DNA from: Agapetus fuscipes
Lineage: Eukaryota; Arthropoda; Insecta; Trichoptera; Glossosomatidae
Assembly (NCBI GenBank): GCA_951799405.1
Contig: OX637342.1
Coordinates: 1,240,001 to 1,304,000 of the forward strand
DNA length: 64,000 nucleotides
Direction: 5' to 3'
Under the pieces are notes generated by a model that saw only the letters and a list, made by a program, of their open reading frames with translations, was not told the DNA's origin and did no database searches. The translations under genes were made by a program, and so were the position numbers. Each line of letters begins with the position of its first letter. The stretch's first letter is position 1. Shown here piece after piece: positions 30,903 to 41,160 of the stretch.

Positions 30903-31139
30903 AATCGATAGTTTAATGGGAAGAATGCTTTTATTCCATACCAACAGCTAGGGTTCGATCCCTACCAAGAGTTTCAGACGTTTCGGTGTTTATTTCAAAC
31001 CCACAATAAAATATGTACTTGCAAGGCTTAGGTACTAAGGCTTCACAAAAAATGAGGACCAACCTCCTCTGGAGCTGGGACACCTTCACTTCAATTGAGG
31101 TAATTGAAGTAAAGCCAACCCTCTTATCTTTAAAAATGG
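30903..31139 (+). mobile_element. SINE-B, 3' end cut by a composite SINE
   Basis: Head ATCGATAGTTTAATGGGAAG, B box GGGTTCGATCCC (30952-30963), then GTTTCGGTGTTTATTTCAAA and GGAGCTGGGACACC. At TTAAAAATGG it is interrupted by the composite element that follows. Confidence 0.8.
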
Positions 31140-31143
31140 AAAC

Positions 31144-31639
31144 GCAACTAAGCTTCACATAATATAGTGTAACTTCTTGCCTGCGTAATCCCCGAAGGGG
31201 TCGCATGTGGCGCTTCGGGACCTATTTATTTTTACAGATAAAGGGGCCGGCCTCACACCAGCCACTTTCAGTTGAAGTGGGGGTTTCCCAGCTCCCGGGG
31301 GGGCTAGTTCTCATTTCTTGTGAAGGCTGAGTAAACCTTTGAGATCGAACCCTTGCTCTCGGCATGGAATGTAAGCATTCTACCAATTGAGCTATCGACC
31401 TTTTTACGAGCTTGATCTTCGTCGCTATAAAGCGCCAATTCTCAAGCAAGACCCAGTTGCTGTAAGGCTGGATGGACCTTTGGTGACCGGTCATTGGTAA
31501 AGGTTTTATAATTTTTCAACCCGGCGTAGAGCAAATTTGAAAATATAAATGGCATATTTTTTGTGCTCCGCCGGGAATCGAACCCACAACCTTCCCATTC
31601 AGAGTCCGCAGTGTTACCACTGAGCTACGGACCGGTCCG
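31144..31639 (-). mobile_element. Composite SINE A-B flanked by a 14-bp target duplication
   Basis: On the minus strand it starts CGGACCGGTCCGTAGCTCAG (SINE-A head), continues through the SINE-A body, passes at about 31403 into SINE-B (GGTCGATAGCTCAATTGGTA), and ends GCTTAGTTGC at 31144. TTAAAAATGGAAAC occurs directly at both borders (31130-31143 and 31640-31653). The dimer was therefore inserted as one piece into SINE-B-derived target sequence. Confidence 0.9.
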
Positions 31640-31653
31640 TTAAAAATGGAAAC

Positions 31654-32110
31654 TATTCCTATAAACATTTACCTGAAAAAAAATTATTTTCCACACACTT
31701 TATGTGTGTGTAATGTTGACAAAGCGGTAAGAGGATGCTCAACATATGCAGCTCAGTTATGTGACGCTGTGGTTGAGTATAAACGCAAAGTTGTATACTC
31801 GAGTGCAGGTGAGAAACAGGTGGTTGGACTAGGATTCGGATAAAGTGCTCGGACAGAGGGATCGCTATTTTTGTGGCTTCTAAAAAGTGTTGAAGGTATC
31901 TGATTATAATGATAAATATTCTTTAAAGTCATTTATCAAACTGGGAATTTTAAATGTACAAATTGTGTTTTATAAACACACTAGGGGCGTTGCCCCTGGC
32001 TGCTACGCAGCCCAACCCCTTAACATTTGGTGAATGTGTATATTGCGCATAGTTTCCTCGCGTTAAAATTCGGAAAACATGTAAAATAAAAACATGCAGC
32101 CTTTGTAAAA
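31654..32110. other. Unassigned DNA
   Basis: A 65-codon frame (31646-31843) is not recognised. ACACTAGGGGCGTTGCCCCTGG (first 20 bases considered) near 31978 forms a short hairpin. Confidence 0.3.
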
Positions 32111-32117
32111 GAAAATC

Positions 32118-33990
32118 GACCACCCATAGTTTAAAAAATGGTTCACTTTGAAGATTTCAGCTGTGTTTCAGGGAAGATTAATTTGGCTTATATTAATTTG
32201 AGATTGGGTTTTTATGTTGTAAGTCAACATGCATTATGTGTAAGCGCGAACTTATAAATGTCTGCTTGTGGGAATGCATTTAATATGAATCTCGATTGGT
32301 ATGTATCTTTGCAACTTAGACTATAGAACTTAACAAAATAATTTCCTTGACTTATAGGTTAGTATGTGGCTGACCACCCATACTGTAAGAATGGTTTACC
32401 ATGAAAATTTTATCTCTGTTTGAGGAAAAGTCGGCAAGAGTTGCAGGGCTTATGTTCATTTGAGATTAGTTTTTTATTTTATAAGTCCACATGGGGCATT
32501 TGTAAGCGCGAACTTATACCTGTCTGCTTGTGGGAATGCATTTAATATGAATCTCAAATGGTATGTATCTTTGCAACTTAGATTATAGAACTTAATAAAA
32601 TAATTTCCTTGACTTATAGGTTAGTATGTGGCTGACCACCCATACTGTAAGAATGGTTTACCATGAAAATTTTATCTCTGTTTGAGGAAAAGTCGGCAAG
32701 AGTTGCAGGGCTTATGTTCATTTGAGATTAGTTTTTTATTTTATAAGTCCACATGGGGCATTTGTAAGCGCGAACTTATACCTGTCTGCTTGTGGGAAAG
32801 CATTTAATATGAATCTCAAATGGTATGTATCTTTGCAACTTAGATTATAGAACTTAATAAAATAATTTCCTTGACTAAAAGGTTAGTATGTGGCTGACCA
32901 CCCATACTGTAAGCAATGGTTCACAATGCAAATTTTATCTCTGTTTGAGGAAAAGTCGGCAAGAGTTGCAGGGCTTATGTTCATTTGAGATTAGTTTTTT
33001 TTATTTTGCAAGTCCACATTGGTCATTTGTAAGCGTTAACTTGTACCTGTCTGCTTGTGGGAATGCATTTAATATGAATCTCAAATGGTATGTATCTTTG
33101 CAACTTAGATTATAGAACTAAACAAAATAATTTCCTTGACTAAAAGGTTAGTATGTGGCTGACCACCCATACTGTAAGCAATGGTTTACCATGCAAATTT
33201 TATCTCTGTTTGAGGAAAAGTCGGCAAAAGTTGCAGGGCTTATGTTCATTTGAGATTAGTTTTTTTATTTTGCAAGTCCACATTGGGCATTTGTAAGCGT
33301 GAACTTGTACCTGTCTGCGTGTGGGAATGCATTTAATATGAATCTCAAATGGTATGTATCTTTGCAACTTAGATTATAGAACTTAATAAAATAATTTCCT
33401 TGACTTATAGGTTAGTATGTGGCTGACCACCCATACTGTAAGAATGGTTTACAATGAAAATTTTATCTCTGTTTGAGGAAAAGTCGGCAAGAGTTGCAGG
33501 GCTTATGTTCATTTGAGATTAGTTTTTTTTATTTTGCAAGTCCACATTGGGCATTTGTAAGCGTGAACTTGTACCTGTCTGCGTGTGGGAATGCATTTAA
33601 TATGAATCTTAAATGGTATGTATCTTTGCAACTTAGATTATGTAAAGAAATACACAAAATAATTTTCTTGACTTATAGGTTGGTATGAGGCTGACCACCC
33701 ATACTTTAAAAAATGGTTTACTTTGCAAATTCACCTTTGTTTCAGGGAAGGTTGGCAAGAGTTGCAGGGCTTATGTTCATTTGGAATGGGCTGTTATGTT
33801 GTAAGTACACATGCAGCATATGTAAGCGGGAACTTATACAAATCTGCTTGTGGGAATGCATTTAATATAAATCTTAAATGATATATATCTTTGCAGCTTA
33901 GATTAGATTAGATTAGAACTTATACATGTCTGCTCGTAAGAATGCATGTAATATGAATCTCAAATGTTATATATGTTTGCAACTTAGATT
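32118..33990 (+). repeat. Tandem array of Rep-1, about seven units
   Basis: Unit starts (CCTTGACT or TCTTGACT) lie at 32345, 32607, 32869, 33134, 33398 and 33666, giving periods of 262, 262, 265, 264 and 268 bp. A head-truncated unit precedes them (from about 32118) and a 3' fragment follows (33917-33987). Units share a linker of about 20 bp (AGAACTTAATAAAATAATTT) and features not seen elsewhere (GGTTTACCATGAAAATTTTA). They arose by tandem duplication, not by separate insertions. Confidence 0.9.
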
Positions 33991-34500
33991 ACAGATTGAA
34001 ATCCATTTTTATTTGGCTTTATTTTTTATTTTTAATTTGCATGAAATAAAAGAAAATGTAAAAAAAACTTTTACGTTTTGCCGCTAGATGTCAATATTGT
34101 TCCATACATTTTTAGTATGAACAAACAGATTAATTCCTAAATGTTTTCATACATTTGTAAACACACACGCGTAAGCTCGCCGCATTGCAGCATATATACA
34201 AAAATTAATTTGCTATAGAGCATGAATGTGTTTCATCTGCTGTGATGGCATTGATTTTGAAAATCGAAACTCGACGACGAATGACGACGACGAAGGGCAA
34301 TATAATAAAGGATATTATTTGAATACCAATAAAATTCCATCTTGAAAAAAAAAAAATTTTTTTTTGTAGAGAAGGATGTATAGCTAAATAAAGGTTAAAT
34401 TCTTTATTCTTACATTCTTATTATCATTAGTTTTTCTTTATCATTACTTACTCTTAAATTTGAAAAAAGTTCTACAAAATTGCCAATTTTCCTTATTTGT
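33991..34500. other. Unassigned AT-rich DNA
   Basis: No recognised repeat. A GACGACGA microsatellite-like run at 34272-34295. Confidence 0.35.
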
Positions 34501-34504
34501 CAAA

Positions 34505-34600
34505 GTCAGCCTGTTTCAGAGAGAGTTGGATGAAGTTATAGGATTTATGTTCATTTGAAATTTGGGGTTTCTTTTGTAAATACACATGCGACATGTCTTC
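34505..34600 (+). mobile_element. Rep-1 fragment
   Basis: CAGCCTGTTTCAGAGAGAGT through TTATGTTCATTTGAAATTTG to ACACATGCGACATGT, where an M2 element begins. Confidence 0.65.
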
Positions 34601-34905
34601 TTAGCGCTTGTTTCTCTTATCTCCAACAGAGGTCATTGAAAAGGAATCGTCCTCTTAAGGCTTGCTTGTCTTACCTCCAACAGAGGTCATTGAAAAGGAA
34701 TCGTCCTCTTAAGGCTTGTTTGTCTTATCTCCAACAGAGCAAATTTCACGTGAGAAATGTTAGTTTGTGTTTGTTTGTTTGTGTGTAATGGTAGAAACTG
34801 ATATTGAAGATAATAAAAACTCAGATTGTATACGTATACAATGTGATTTATAGGTCATCTTTGAATCAAATGATACATGAGCCAAACAAGCACTGGGGGG
34901 ACGAT
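34600..34905. mobile_element. M2 MITE with internal 54-bp tandem repeat
   Basis: The left end (AGCGCTTGTTTCTCTTATCT) is followed by two and a half copies of a 54-bp unit (34608-34739; TCCAACAGAGGTCATTGAAA, AGGAATCGTCCTCTTAAGG). The right end AGCCAAACAAGCACTGGGGG is well preserved, ending GGACG at 34905. Confidence 0.75.
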
Positions 34906-34990
34906 TACTGTAAATAATGATTTACGGATTTTTCCCATCTATATTTGCCATTATTTATTATGTGTTCCTTATATTTTTCGCAGTACATAC

Positions 34991-35222
34991 CAGGGCAGTT
35001 TGCAGTGCGAGCGGATATTGTTTGAGATGGGAGGGGGCGTCTCCTCTGCCCGCCCCGCCCCCTGGTCCCCCCGCCCCTCTCCCTCACCACCGCCCACAGA
35101 GCCGCCCCCCGCTTCAGGACTGATGGCCGTCATTACCTCCTCGGCAGTCACAACATAACCTGTTGGTTGCGAGGCAGGCGATCCCACCACACGCGACAAG
35201 GATGAGCATTTGCAGACCCAGC
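34991..35222 (-). other. Candidate exon in a GC-rich island
   Basis: The minus strand has a good acceptor-like sequence (GAATGTGTCTCTCTCAG) before 35222 and a donor-like GTATGT after 34991, enclosing 232 bp that are very GC-rich. One phase is open across: WVCKCSSLSRVVGSPASQPT, GYVVTAEEVMTAISPEAGGG, a G/E-rich part and NIRSHCKLPW. A second phase gives LGLQMLILVACGGIACLATN RLCCDCRGGNDGHQS and a stop, which looks like a membrane segment with cysteines. I recognise neither. GC content unlike any repeat here suggests host sequence. Confidence 0.35.
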
Positions 35223-35252
35223 CTGAGAGAGACACATTCAAAATTGAGCTCG

Positions 35253-35405
35253 CTATAACTGTAACTCGGTTGCCATTTGGCTAGGGGTGGCCAGAGCCTC
35301 TGACAAGCTACCTCCATTTTATATTTTACTTGCACACCTCTTCTAATTCATTCGTATTCTTCCCCTTCTTCATATATTTCCTTCTCTTTCATTGTACTCG
35401 TATTT
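35253..35405 (-). mobile_element. LINE-A 3' end
   Basis: The plus strand shows GCTATAACTGTAACTCGGTTGCC (tail; first 20 considered) and GGCTAGGGGTGGCCAGAGCC, the inverse of the LINE-A end after GSGHP. The match runs into the KEVCKD region and decays. Confidence 0.75.
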
Positions 35406-35547
35406 CCCATAAAATCCATGTAGCTAATCTGTAAAGTTTTTTTTTCTATTTTTTTTTATGTAAATTTGTGAAAATGAATGTGATAAAGCATCCTATTTTG
35501 CCTGTCCAGTTGTCTTCATGTGAAATCAGTAGTCTGTGTGCATGCAA

Positions 35548-35673
35548 TGTCATCCGTTGAACCAATGTCGAAGTTATGGTCAAATCGGCCACGTGATTCG
35601 AACCAGCGTTATTCTGTTCCAAATACGCTAGTCAAGAATAGCGAATTGACCTCGGCCACAACACCGACACAAG
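35548..35673 (-). mobile_element. SINE-C head fragment
   Basis: The plus strand GTGATTCGAACCAGCGTTAT and GACCTCGGCCACAACACCGAC is the inverse of the SINE-C tRNA-like head at 61197-61275. Confidence 0.6.
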
Positions 35674-35674
35674 T

Positions 35675-35895
35675 TCTAAAGATATATTACATTTAAGATT
35701 CATATAAAATGCATTCCCATAAGAAGACACTTATGACTTCGCGCTTACACGCATGTAGACTTACAACATGCACTCATAGTTTATCACATTATTTTGTGGC
35801 TTTTCTTTCACATTCTCTTTCAGCTCAGATACAGGCAAGGCATGAACAAAAGTCTATAAATTCTCCAATATTGGTGGTTAGCCTCATTTAAAATC
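35675..35895 (-). mobile_element. Rep-1 copy, decayed
   Basis: The tail side (CTAAAGATATATTACATTTA, ATGCATTCCCATAAGAAGAC) and head end (TTGGTGGTTAGCCTCATTTA) are recognisable. The middle is replaced. Confidence 0.55.
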
Positions 35896-35918
35896 AGAAG
35901 ATGCGTGTTTGATGAGCT

Positions 35919-36020
35919 CCGATCTTATACGTGATTTGACAGGGCCCTTGAGGTGAGACACACACAAAAACGGCGCTTTTTTATTATATGTACCTTCCAA
36001 ATAAACTATTCTGGTAAAAA
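35919..36020 (+). mobile_element. LINE-2 3' end fragment
   Basis: GATCTTATACGTGATTTGAC, then AGGGCCCTTGAGGTGAGACA and CACAAAAACGGCGC, corresponds to the last codons and tail of LINE-2. Confidence 0.75.
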
Positions 36021-36500
36021 TATATACAACTGAAGTTTGAAAGTATAAACATGTATTGAATCTTCATATTTTATTTATACCTGCTTGCAAAGCAATAGAA
36101 TGAGAGATCACTTATTTGTTTTCACACACTTAAATGATTTTTCACGCAAACATTTCTTCAAAATATTTTGCTTCTAAAAAAAATTTTTCGAAATCCCACT
36201 CAGGTAACATTGCAATATATTGCTGATCCTGCCAATCAGCTGATAGTATCTTTGTTGTTGCAATAATGATGATAATTGCTTTCTGCGTAAAATGCAACTT
36301 TTGCCCCCTTACATACATAATGGGGTTTCGCATAATTGTTGCATATGCACACAAACAATCGCAGACGGGTTAAAAATAATGACAGCAATTCGCCCACCAT
36401 TTTTGTTTTTTGTTTTACTGACATGTGATTGGTTGTGAAAACTGTCAATCATAAAAATATTACCAACATAACAATTACAACAACAAAAAACAAGTAAAAG
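36021..36500. other. Unassigned DNA
   Basis: Small minus frames (36142-36448) are not recognised. Confidence 0.3.
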
Positions 36501-36504
36501 AGAA

Positions 36505-36955
36505 AATATGTAAGGTAAAACAAGAATGTGAAAGTAAAGACGCAAAATAATGTGATGAGATGTTAGGCATGTAGGTAGAAAGAATGGATGATTAGAAACT
36601 AAGTACCTACACATATTTATTGATTCAATGTAACCTATCGATAGCTCAATTGGTATCATGCTTGCATTCCATGCCGAGAGCTCGGGTTCGAATCCCACCA
36701 AGGGCGTCAAAGAAATACTTTCCGTTTCGGTGTTAATTTCAAGCCCAAAATAAAATACGGCAAGGCTTACTCAGTCTTCACAAGAAATAAGTACCAGTCA
36801 TCTAAAGAGCTGGGAAATCTCCAGATTGAGAAGAGTATGGCTTGACTGGAAAAACTGCCAAAGAATGGGGCACACAAAATGAATATGAAAGTAGAAACTG
36901 TATGAGAAAGGTGATGGGTATGTATGAATTAAAACAGCTAAACACGGATTTATGT
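36505..36955 (+). mobile_element. LINE-A fragment split by SINE-B
   Basis: 36505-36605 matches the LINE-A region VKVQKNVMRW..MND. After the SINE-B, 36831-36955 (GAAGAGTATGGCTTGACTGG, AACTGTATGAGAAAGGTGAT) matches the RKVWSDQ..CMKKLM region. Many indels. Confidence 0.6.
36637..36830 (+). mobile_element. SINE-B, 3' truncated, inside LINE-A
   Basis: TCGATAGCTCAATTGGTATC, B box GGGTTCGAATCCC (36682-36694), GTTTCGGTGTTAATTTCAAG and GAGCTGGGAAATCTCC. The 3' CGACCCCTTCGGGG part is missing. Confidence 0.8.
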
Positions 36956-36959
36956 ATAA

Positions 36960-37450
36960 CTTATAACAACAACTGATTGGCTGATATTCGGTGACGCACC
37001 GGCCCAACCAAAAAGTACTTATTATAATTAAGTGCATTATCACTGGTAAAATGCTCATTTTCTTGTCAATTTTTTTTTTAATACTTTTTGTGAGTTTTGC
37101 GAGCCTGTCGAAACAAAAACAAAAATGCAAGTCTTGTCAGTATACAATTACATATTTAATTAAGGCTTTACAAAGTACAAACAATACTGACAGGTTACGA
37201 GCGCCTCTAATGACTACCGTAAAATAATTAGTATATTTAATGAGCTGAAGATTTCTTTATAAAACGGTCGCATTCCTCCAAAAACCAACAGCGATGAGAC
37301 TGACTTCCGTATTCACAAACAATACTTGAAGATTTCATAATGCTATGCGTGAATGCTAAGCATTTGTTTTATTTTTTTTATTTTAAGATTAACCTCTAAA
37401 AACGTACATAATTTTAATACAAAATTAAGTTTTAATGTAATGCTGACGTC
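36960..37450. other. Unassigned AT-rich DNA
   Basis: Short frames at 36991-37227 and 37353-37685 show no recognisable content; the latter overlaps Rep-1. Confidence 0.35.
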
Positions 37451-37457
37451 AGTTGTA

Positions 37458-37699
37458 TCTAATCTAATCGAAATTGCAAAGATAAATAACATTGGGGATT
37501 CACATTACATGCATTCTCACAAGCAGACACGTACAAGTTCGCGATTGCGCATGCCGCATGTGAAGCTACAATATATAAACCAAGTCTCAAATGGACATAC
37601 ACCCTGCAACTCTTGCCGACCTTCCCTGAAACGGGGGTGCAAAGTGACCCATTTCCTACAGCATGAGTGGTCAGCTGCATACTAACCTTTAAGTTAATG
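37458..37699 (-). mobile_element. Rep-1 copy, GCGGCTG-type subfamily
   Basis: Plus strand: ATCTAATCTAATCGAAATTG (tail), GGGGATTCACATTACATGCA, TGAACGGGGGTG-like hairpin region with a small deletion, and GTGGTCAGCTGCATACTAAC (head). Confidence 0.85.
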
Positions 37700-37749
37700 A
37701 AGTAAATATGATGAATGAGTAAATAAAAATATGTAACTGTGATTTTATT

Positions 37750-37995
37750 TTTATTTTACACGCGTTGTTCCGGAAAGGGCTGCATGTGACTGAATCCTAT
37801 TTATTTTCACAGGTAAGGAGCTAGCCTGACGCACATTCTTGACGTAAAGAAGGGCTTTCCCAGCTTTAGGAGACTGGTTCTTATTTCTTACGAAGTCTGA
37901 GTGAATCTTGCCGTATCGGGATCGTTTATGTAACTCTTGGTGAATTCGAACCTAAGCCCTCTGGCGTAGAATAGCAGATTGCCAATTTCTCAGAA
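37750..37995 (-). mobile_element. SINE-B, diverged
   Basis: Plus strand: TTGTTCCGGAAAGGGCTGCA, CCTATTTATTTTCACAGGTA, AATTCGAACCTAAGCCCTC (B box inverse). The A-box end is eroded. Confidence 0.65.
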
Positions 37996-37999
37996 TAAA

Positions 38000-38635
38000 A
38001 AGTTGTACAAATTGTTGCGTAGTTTGATTGCTCACATTTTTGTTTGTTTTTTAAGTGAAATTATCCTACTTACATCAATCACCAATACGTTTAGAATTCG
38101 CGCATAGCATTAATTATTCTCACAGTATTGTTTGTGAATAAACCAGCGCCACACAATGAAAATTATAATATCAAAAACAATTAAGTCAGACAGCTAAAAT
38201 TGTTTTTTTTGTTTGTTGAAAAAAAAAATGGCTTTTCGACGGAATATTTCGGAGTCACCGACCGTATAAAACACACGTCCGCTCCAGCCAATAGCGGACC
38301 GCGCAATGATTCACTGTTTATAATGGCCAATTAAAAGAATGTTCTTTTTTCAAATATAAAAATTCTTCCATAACTTGAATTTTTTAAAAAACGCGTACAC
38401 ACTCTTAAGCTGAGTTGGCATCTTATGTAAGGAAATTATGTTGCGGTGAGACTACTGAAATAGTGGTCATATTGAAATAAAATGCAATGAGAGTTTCTAA
38501 TGCTGAGCTTGAATGATTCTTACAACATTGATGAAATAGTCAATTCAATAGTTCTTTTAGTAGATTCGATATTAACCTTGTTGAATAATTTGCTGTTTAT
38601 ATTTTGATCTCCTGTAATGTTCTAGTTCGGTGACA
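38000..38635. other. Unassigned AT-rich DNA
   Basis: 38230-38330 is more balanced (GGAGTCACCGACCGTATAAA). No gene or repeat identified. Confidence 0.3.
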
Positions 38636-38639
38636 TATA

Positions 38640-38862
38640 ATTTTTAATCTTTGTTGCAAAGATAAAATATATAACATGCTGCATGTGTGCAGACAAAAAA
38701 AAAACAAAACCACCAAACCCTTAAAAAAAAAAAAAAACAAACCTTACATAAACATAAACTTTTAACTTGACCGCCCTTTCCTGACCCCAGGTCGGCATTT
38801 GCAAAAGCAAACCAAGCTTTTGCATCATCTGGGGTCAGCCTCATACGAACCTATTAGATCAA
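38640..38862 (-). mobile_element. Rep-1 copy, strongly diverged, with A-rich insert
   Basis: AACATAAACTTTTAACTTGACCGCC and GGGGTCAGCCTCATACGAAC (matched in 20-base blocks) identify it. An A-rich block replaces the GTAAGCGCGAAC region. Confidence 0.6.
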
Positions 38863-38924
38863 TCTAATGATGGCAAACACAATATATTACCAAATAATTA
38901 ATATACCGGCGTATTTCTCTCAGC

Positions 38925-39065
38925 CCTCGCAGGAAATGATAATCTGCTTACTCGGAGGCCAGAAATCCTCCGCTTTAAGTGCTTACTTGTGAAATTAGAC
39001 AGTTTTCAATAGAAAAATTGCAATGTCTACAGAAAAAAGGCGGCTAGAAGTTGCAATATTTGTGC
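38925..39065 (+). mobile_element. SINE-B 3' part, diverged
   Basis: TCTCAGCCCTCGCAGGAAAT, GGAGGCCAGAAATCCTCCGC and GCGGCTAGAAGTTGCAATAT follow the order of the SINE-B 3' half. The head is missing. Confidence 0.45.
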
Positions 39066-39142
39066 AAATTAGTTGAGCTTGCGTTTGACTCTTCTGTATC
39101 AAGCTATTTTTTGTTTTATCCCTGACTTATACGAATTAATTT

Positions 39143-40177
39143 CCTTGACTTATAGGTTGGTATGAGTACCACTCTCCATTGGGGGAGAGCTGATTCAGCC
39201 CTCCGACTCAGTCAGACTTCTAGGAGTCACACTGGATCGGAACCTCACAATGGGAGAGCAATTGAACTCGACTGTATCTTCCTCATTTTTTGAACTTCGC
39301 CAGATAAAGGCGATCAGGAGATGTTTACCGTCGGGAGCAGTCAAGACCCTGGTGAATGCCTTTGTGATGTCACGAGTTGACTATTGCTCAACGCTGTACA
39401 TAGGTCAGCCGAAAAAGCAGTTCAACCGTCTTCAGTCTGTGCTGAATTCAGCGGCAAGACTCATATTCGGGATGTCTAAATTTACTCGCATTACTCCATT
39501 GTTAGGGAAACTGCATTGGCTTCGTTTTCCGGAGAGGGTGGTCTACCGTGTTTGTCTGATGGTGTATAAGGCTGTAAATGGTACAGCTCCTTCATATTTG
39601 GCTGACATGTTTACACCCGTTGAGAGGGATTTGAGGCGCCAAACGCTCAGATCTGCAGGGGATGGCGTGGTGGACTTGGTTCAGCCACACCGTCAGACAC
39701 GCACTAATTTTGGGGACCGTGCTTTCCGGTTTGCGGGACCAATGGAGTGGAACAGACTGCCACCTAATGTGAGGAAGGCAAAGACTGTTGGTGTCTTTAA
39801 AGGAGCACTAAAGACACATCTTTACAAGAAATCTTATCCGTGATTTGAGAGGGCCCTTGAGGTGTGACACACACAAAAACGGCGCTCTTTAATTATGTGT
39901 ACATTAAAATAAATTATCCTTATATATATATATATATATGAGGCTGACCACCCATACTGTAAAAAATGGTTCACTTTGCCAATGTCACCACTGTTTCAGG
40001 GAAGGTCGGCAAGAGTTGCAGGGCTTATGTCCATTTGAGAATTGTGTATTTATATTGCAGGTCCACATGCGGCATGTGTGAGCGCGAAATTATACGTGTC
40101 TGCTTGTGGGAATGCATTTGATATGAATCTCAAATGATACATATCCTTGCAGCTTAGATTTAGATTTAGATTTAGAT
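39143..40177 (+). mobile_element. Rep-1 copy split by a LINE-2 insertion
   Basis: The Rep-1 head (39143-39166, CCTTGACTTATAGGTTGG then TATGAG) and body (39937-40177, TATGAGGCTGACCACCC to an ATTTAG tail) flank LINE-2. TATGAG is present on both sides, a 6-bp target duplication. Confidence 0.85.
39166..39936 (+). mobile_element. LINE-2 (CR1/L2-like) 3' copy nested in Rep-1
   Basis: The open frame 39166-39843 reads VPLSIGGELIQPSDSVRLLG VTLDRNL, DYCSTLYIGQPKKQFNRLQS, AARLIFGMSKFTRITPLL, FGDRAFRFAGPMEWNRLP and ends KKSYP. It is followed by GGGCCCTTGAGGTGTGACAC, ACAAAAACGGCGCTC and a TA-repeat tail. It starts at almost the same place as the copy at 14245, so truncation there may be favoured. Uninterrupted, hence fairly recent. 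Confidence 0.85.
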
Positions 40178-40179
40178 CC

Positions 40180-40640
40180 CTGAAATGGTAGCATTGGCCT
40201 GTCAAGCATCTTATATATCACAAACCTCTGGTTGCCAGTCATTGACCCACCTCTTGAATAGAAGACAACCCTTTTTATTTTTTCTTAAAATTTCCAGTTA
40301 CAACAAGGTTTTACACTATTCATTCACCACACGGTAGCGTTTACCATATACATACCAATATGTCTCATAATGTATGTATCATTCTCAAAGTTTCGGTCTG
40401 CTGACTCTATGTTATGTACCTATATATTTTGTGTTCACATACATACATTATATTATGGCTAACAGATGATGCCTTGATTAAAACATGTTATTCTTATTAA
40501 TAATATACGAGTAGGTACGTGCCTACCGAAAAATTCTAATTTAAAATCAACACTATAAGCACATTCACAAAAAATGCTATGAGAGCTCACAGTGCGTGAT
40601 TTTTTAAACAAACGAATGGCTCCCGTTGTGAGCTGACCCT
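40180..40640. other. Unassigned AT-rich DNA
   Basis: No recognised repeat or frame on the plus strand. A minus frame (40459-40812) is not recognisable. Confidence 0.3.
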
Positions 40641-40659
40641 TAATAAACCAAAATTGAGT

Positions 40660-41160
40660 GTTATAGATGTTCCCCCCCCCTTGCGAAAAAGAAGGGAGAC
40701 GGAAGGAACGAACGAGGATTCGAAAGGAAAGAGAAAGGCACGAACGAGGGATTTTTCCTCCTCCGGTAAAAGTGGAGCGATCGAATGTGCAGGGAGGATA
40801 CCCTGGAATCACCAGGATTCAAGTGCAACAAACCTTCTCTGAAGGAATAGCACTAGGCTGCTTCGATTCTTTTCCAACCTTCAGTTTCAGTTGCTGGAAG
40901 AGCAATCTACCCCTACCGAGGTAGTAATTATCTTTGGCCAATTATTATGTGATCATCTAGCTAAGGGTAGGACTCCTCGTCGTGTGGAAGATTATGAAAC
41001 AGAACGTTGTGTAAATTTTTTGTTTTACCGTTTCAAAATCTACTTTAGTGGCAAACCCAAGTACTTTTTGGGAGGTGTACCTCTCATACATTTCTACCCT
41101 TTTCTTAAGATTATAACGAGTATTCATTTTACGTTTACGCGATCAGAGATGAGGTAGTAT
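40660..41160 (+). other. GC-balanced segment with candidate 3' exon (40889-41157)
   Basis: CTTTTCCAACCTTCAG (about 40868-40882) is an acceptor-like polypyrimidine-AG. A frame after it reads LLEEQSTPTEVVIIFGQLLC DHLAKGRTPRRVEDYETERC VNFLFYRFKIYFSGK.. to a stop at 41157. The stretch IFGQLLCDHLAKG..R..E...NFLF faintly recalls the C-terminal helix region of insect MADF-type DNA-binding proteins, but this is weak. Upstream frames (40654-40924) are rich in K, R and E. Could be host or a decayed transposon gene. Confidence 0.3.

Noticed and set aside
32118..33990. CRISPR array
   Set aside because: Repeat units are about 262 bp and contiguous with no unique spacers, and the region is eukaryotic.
34555..34788. 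Repeat protein with 18-residue units
   Set aside because: It comes from the 54-bp tandem repeat inside an M2 MITE. There is no start context or domain, and the flanks are transposon sequence.
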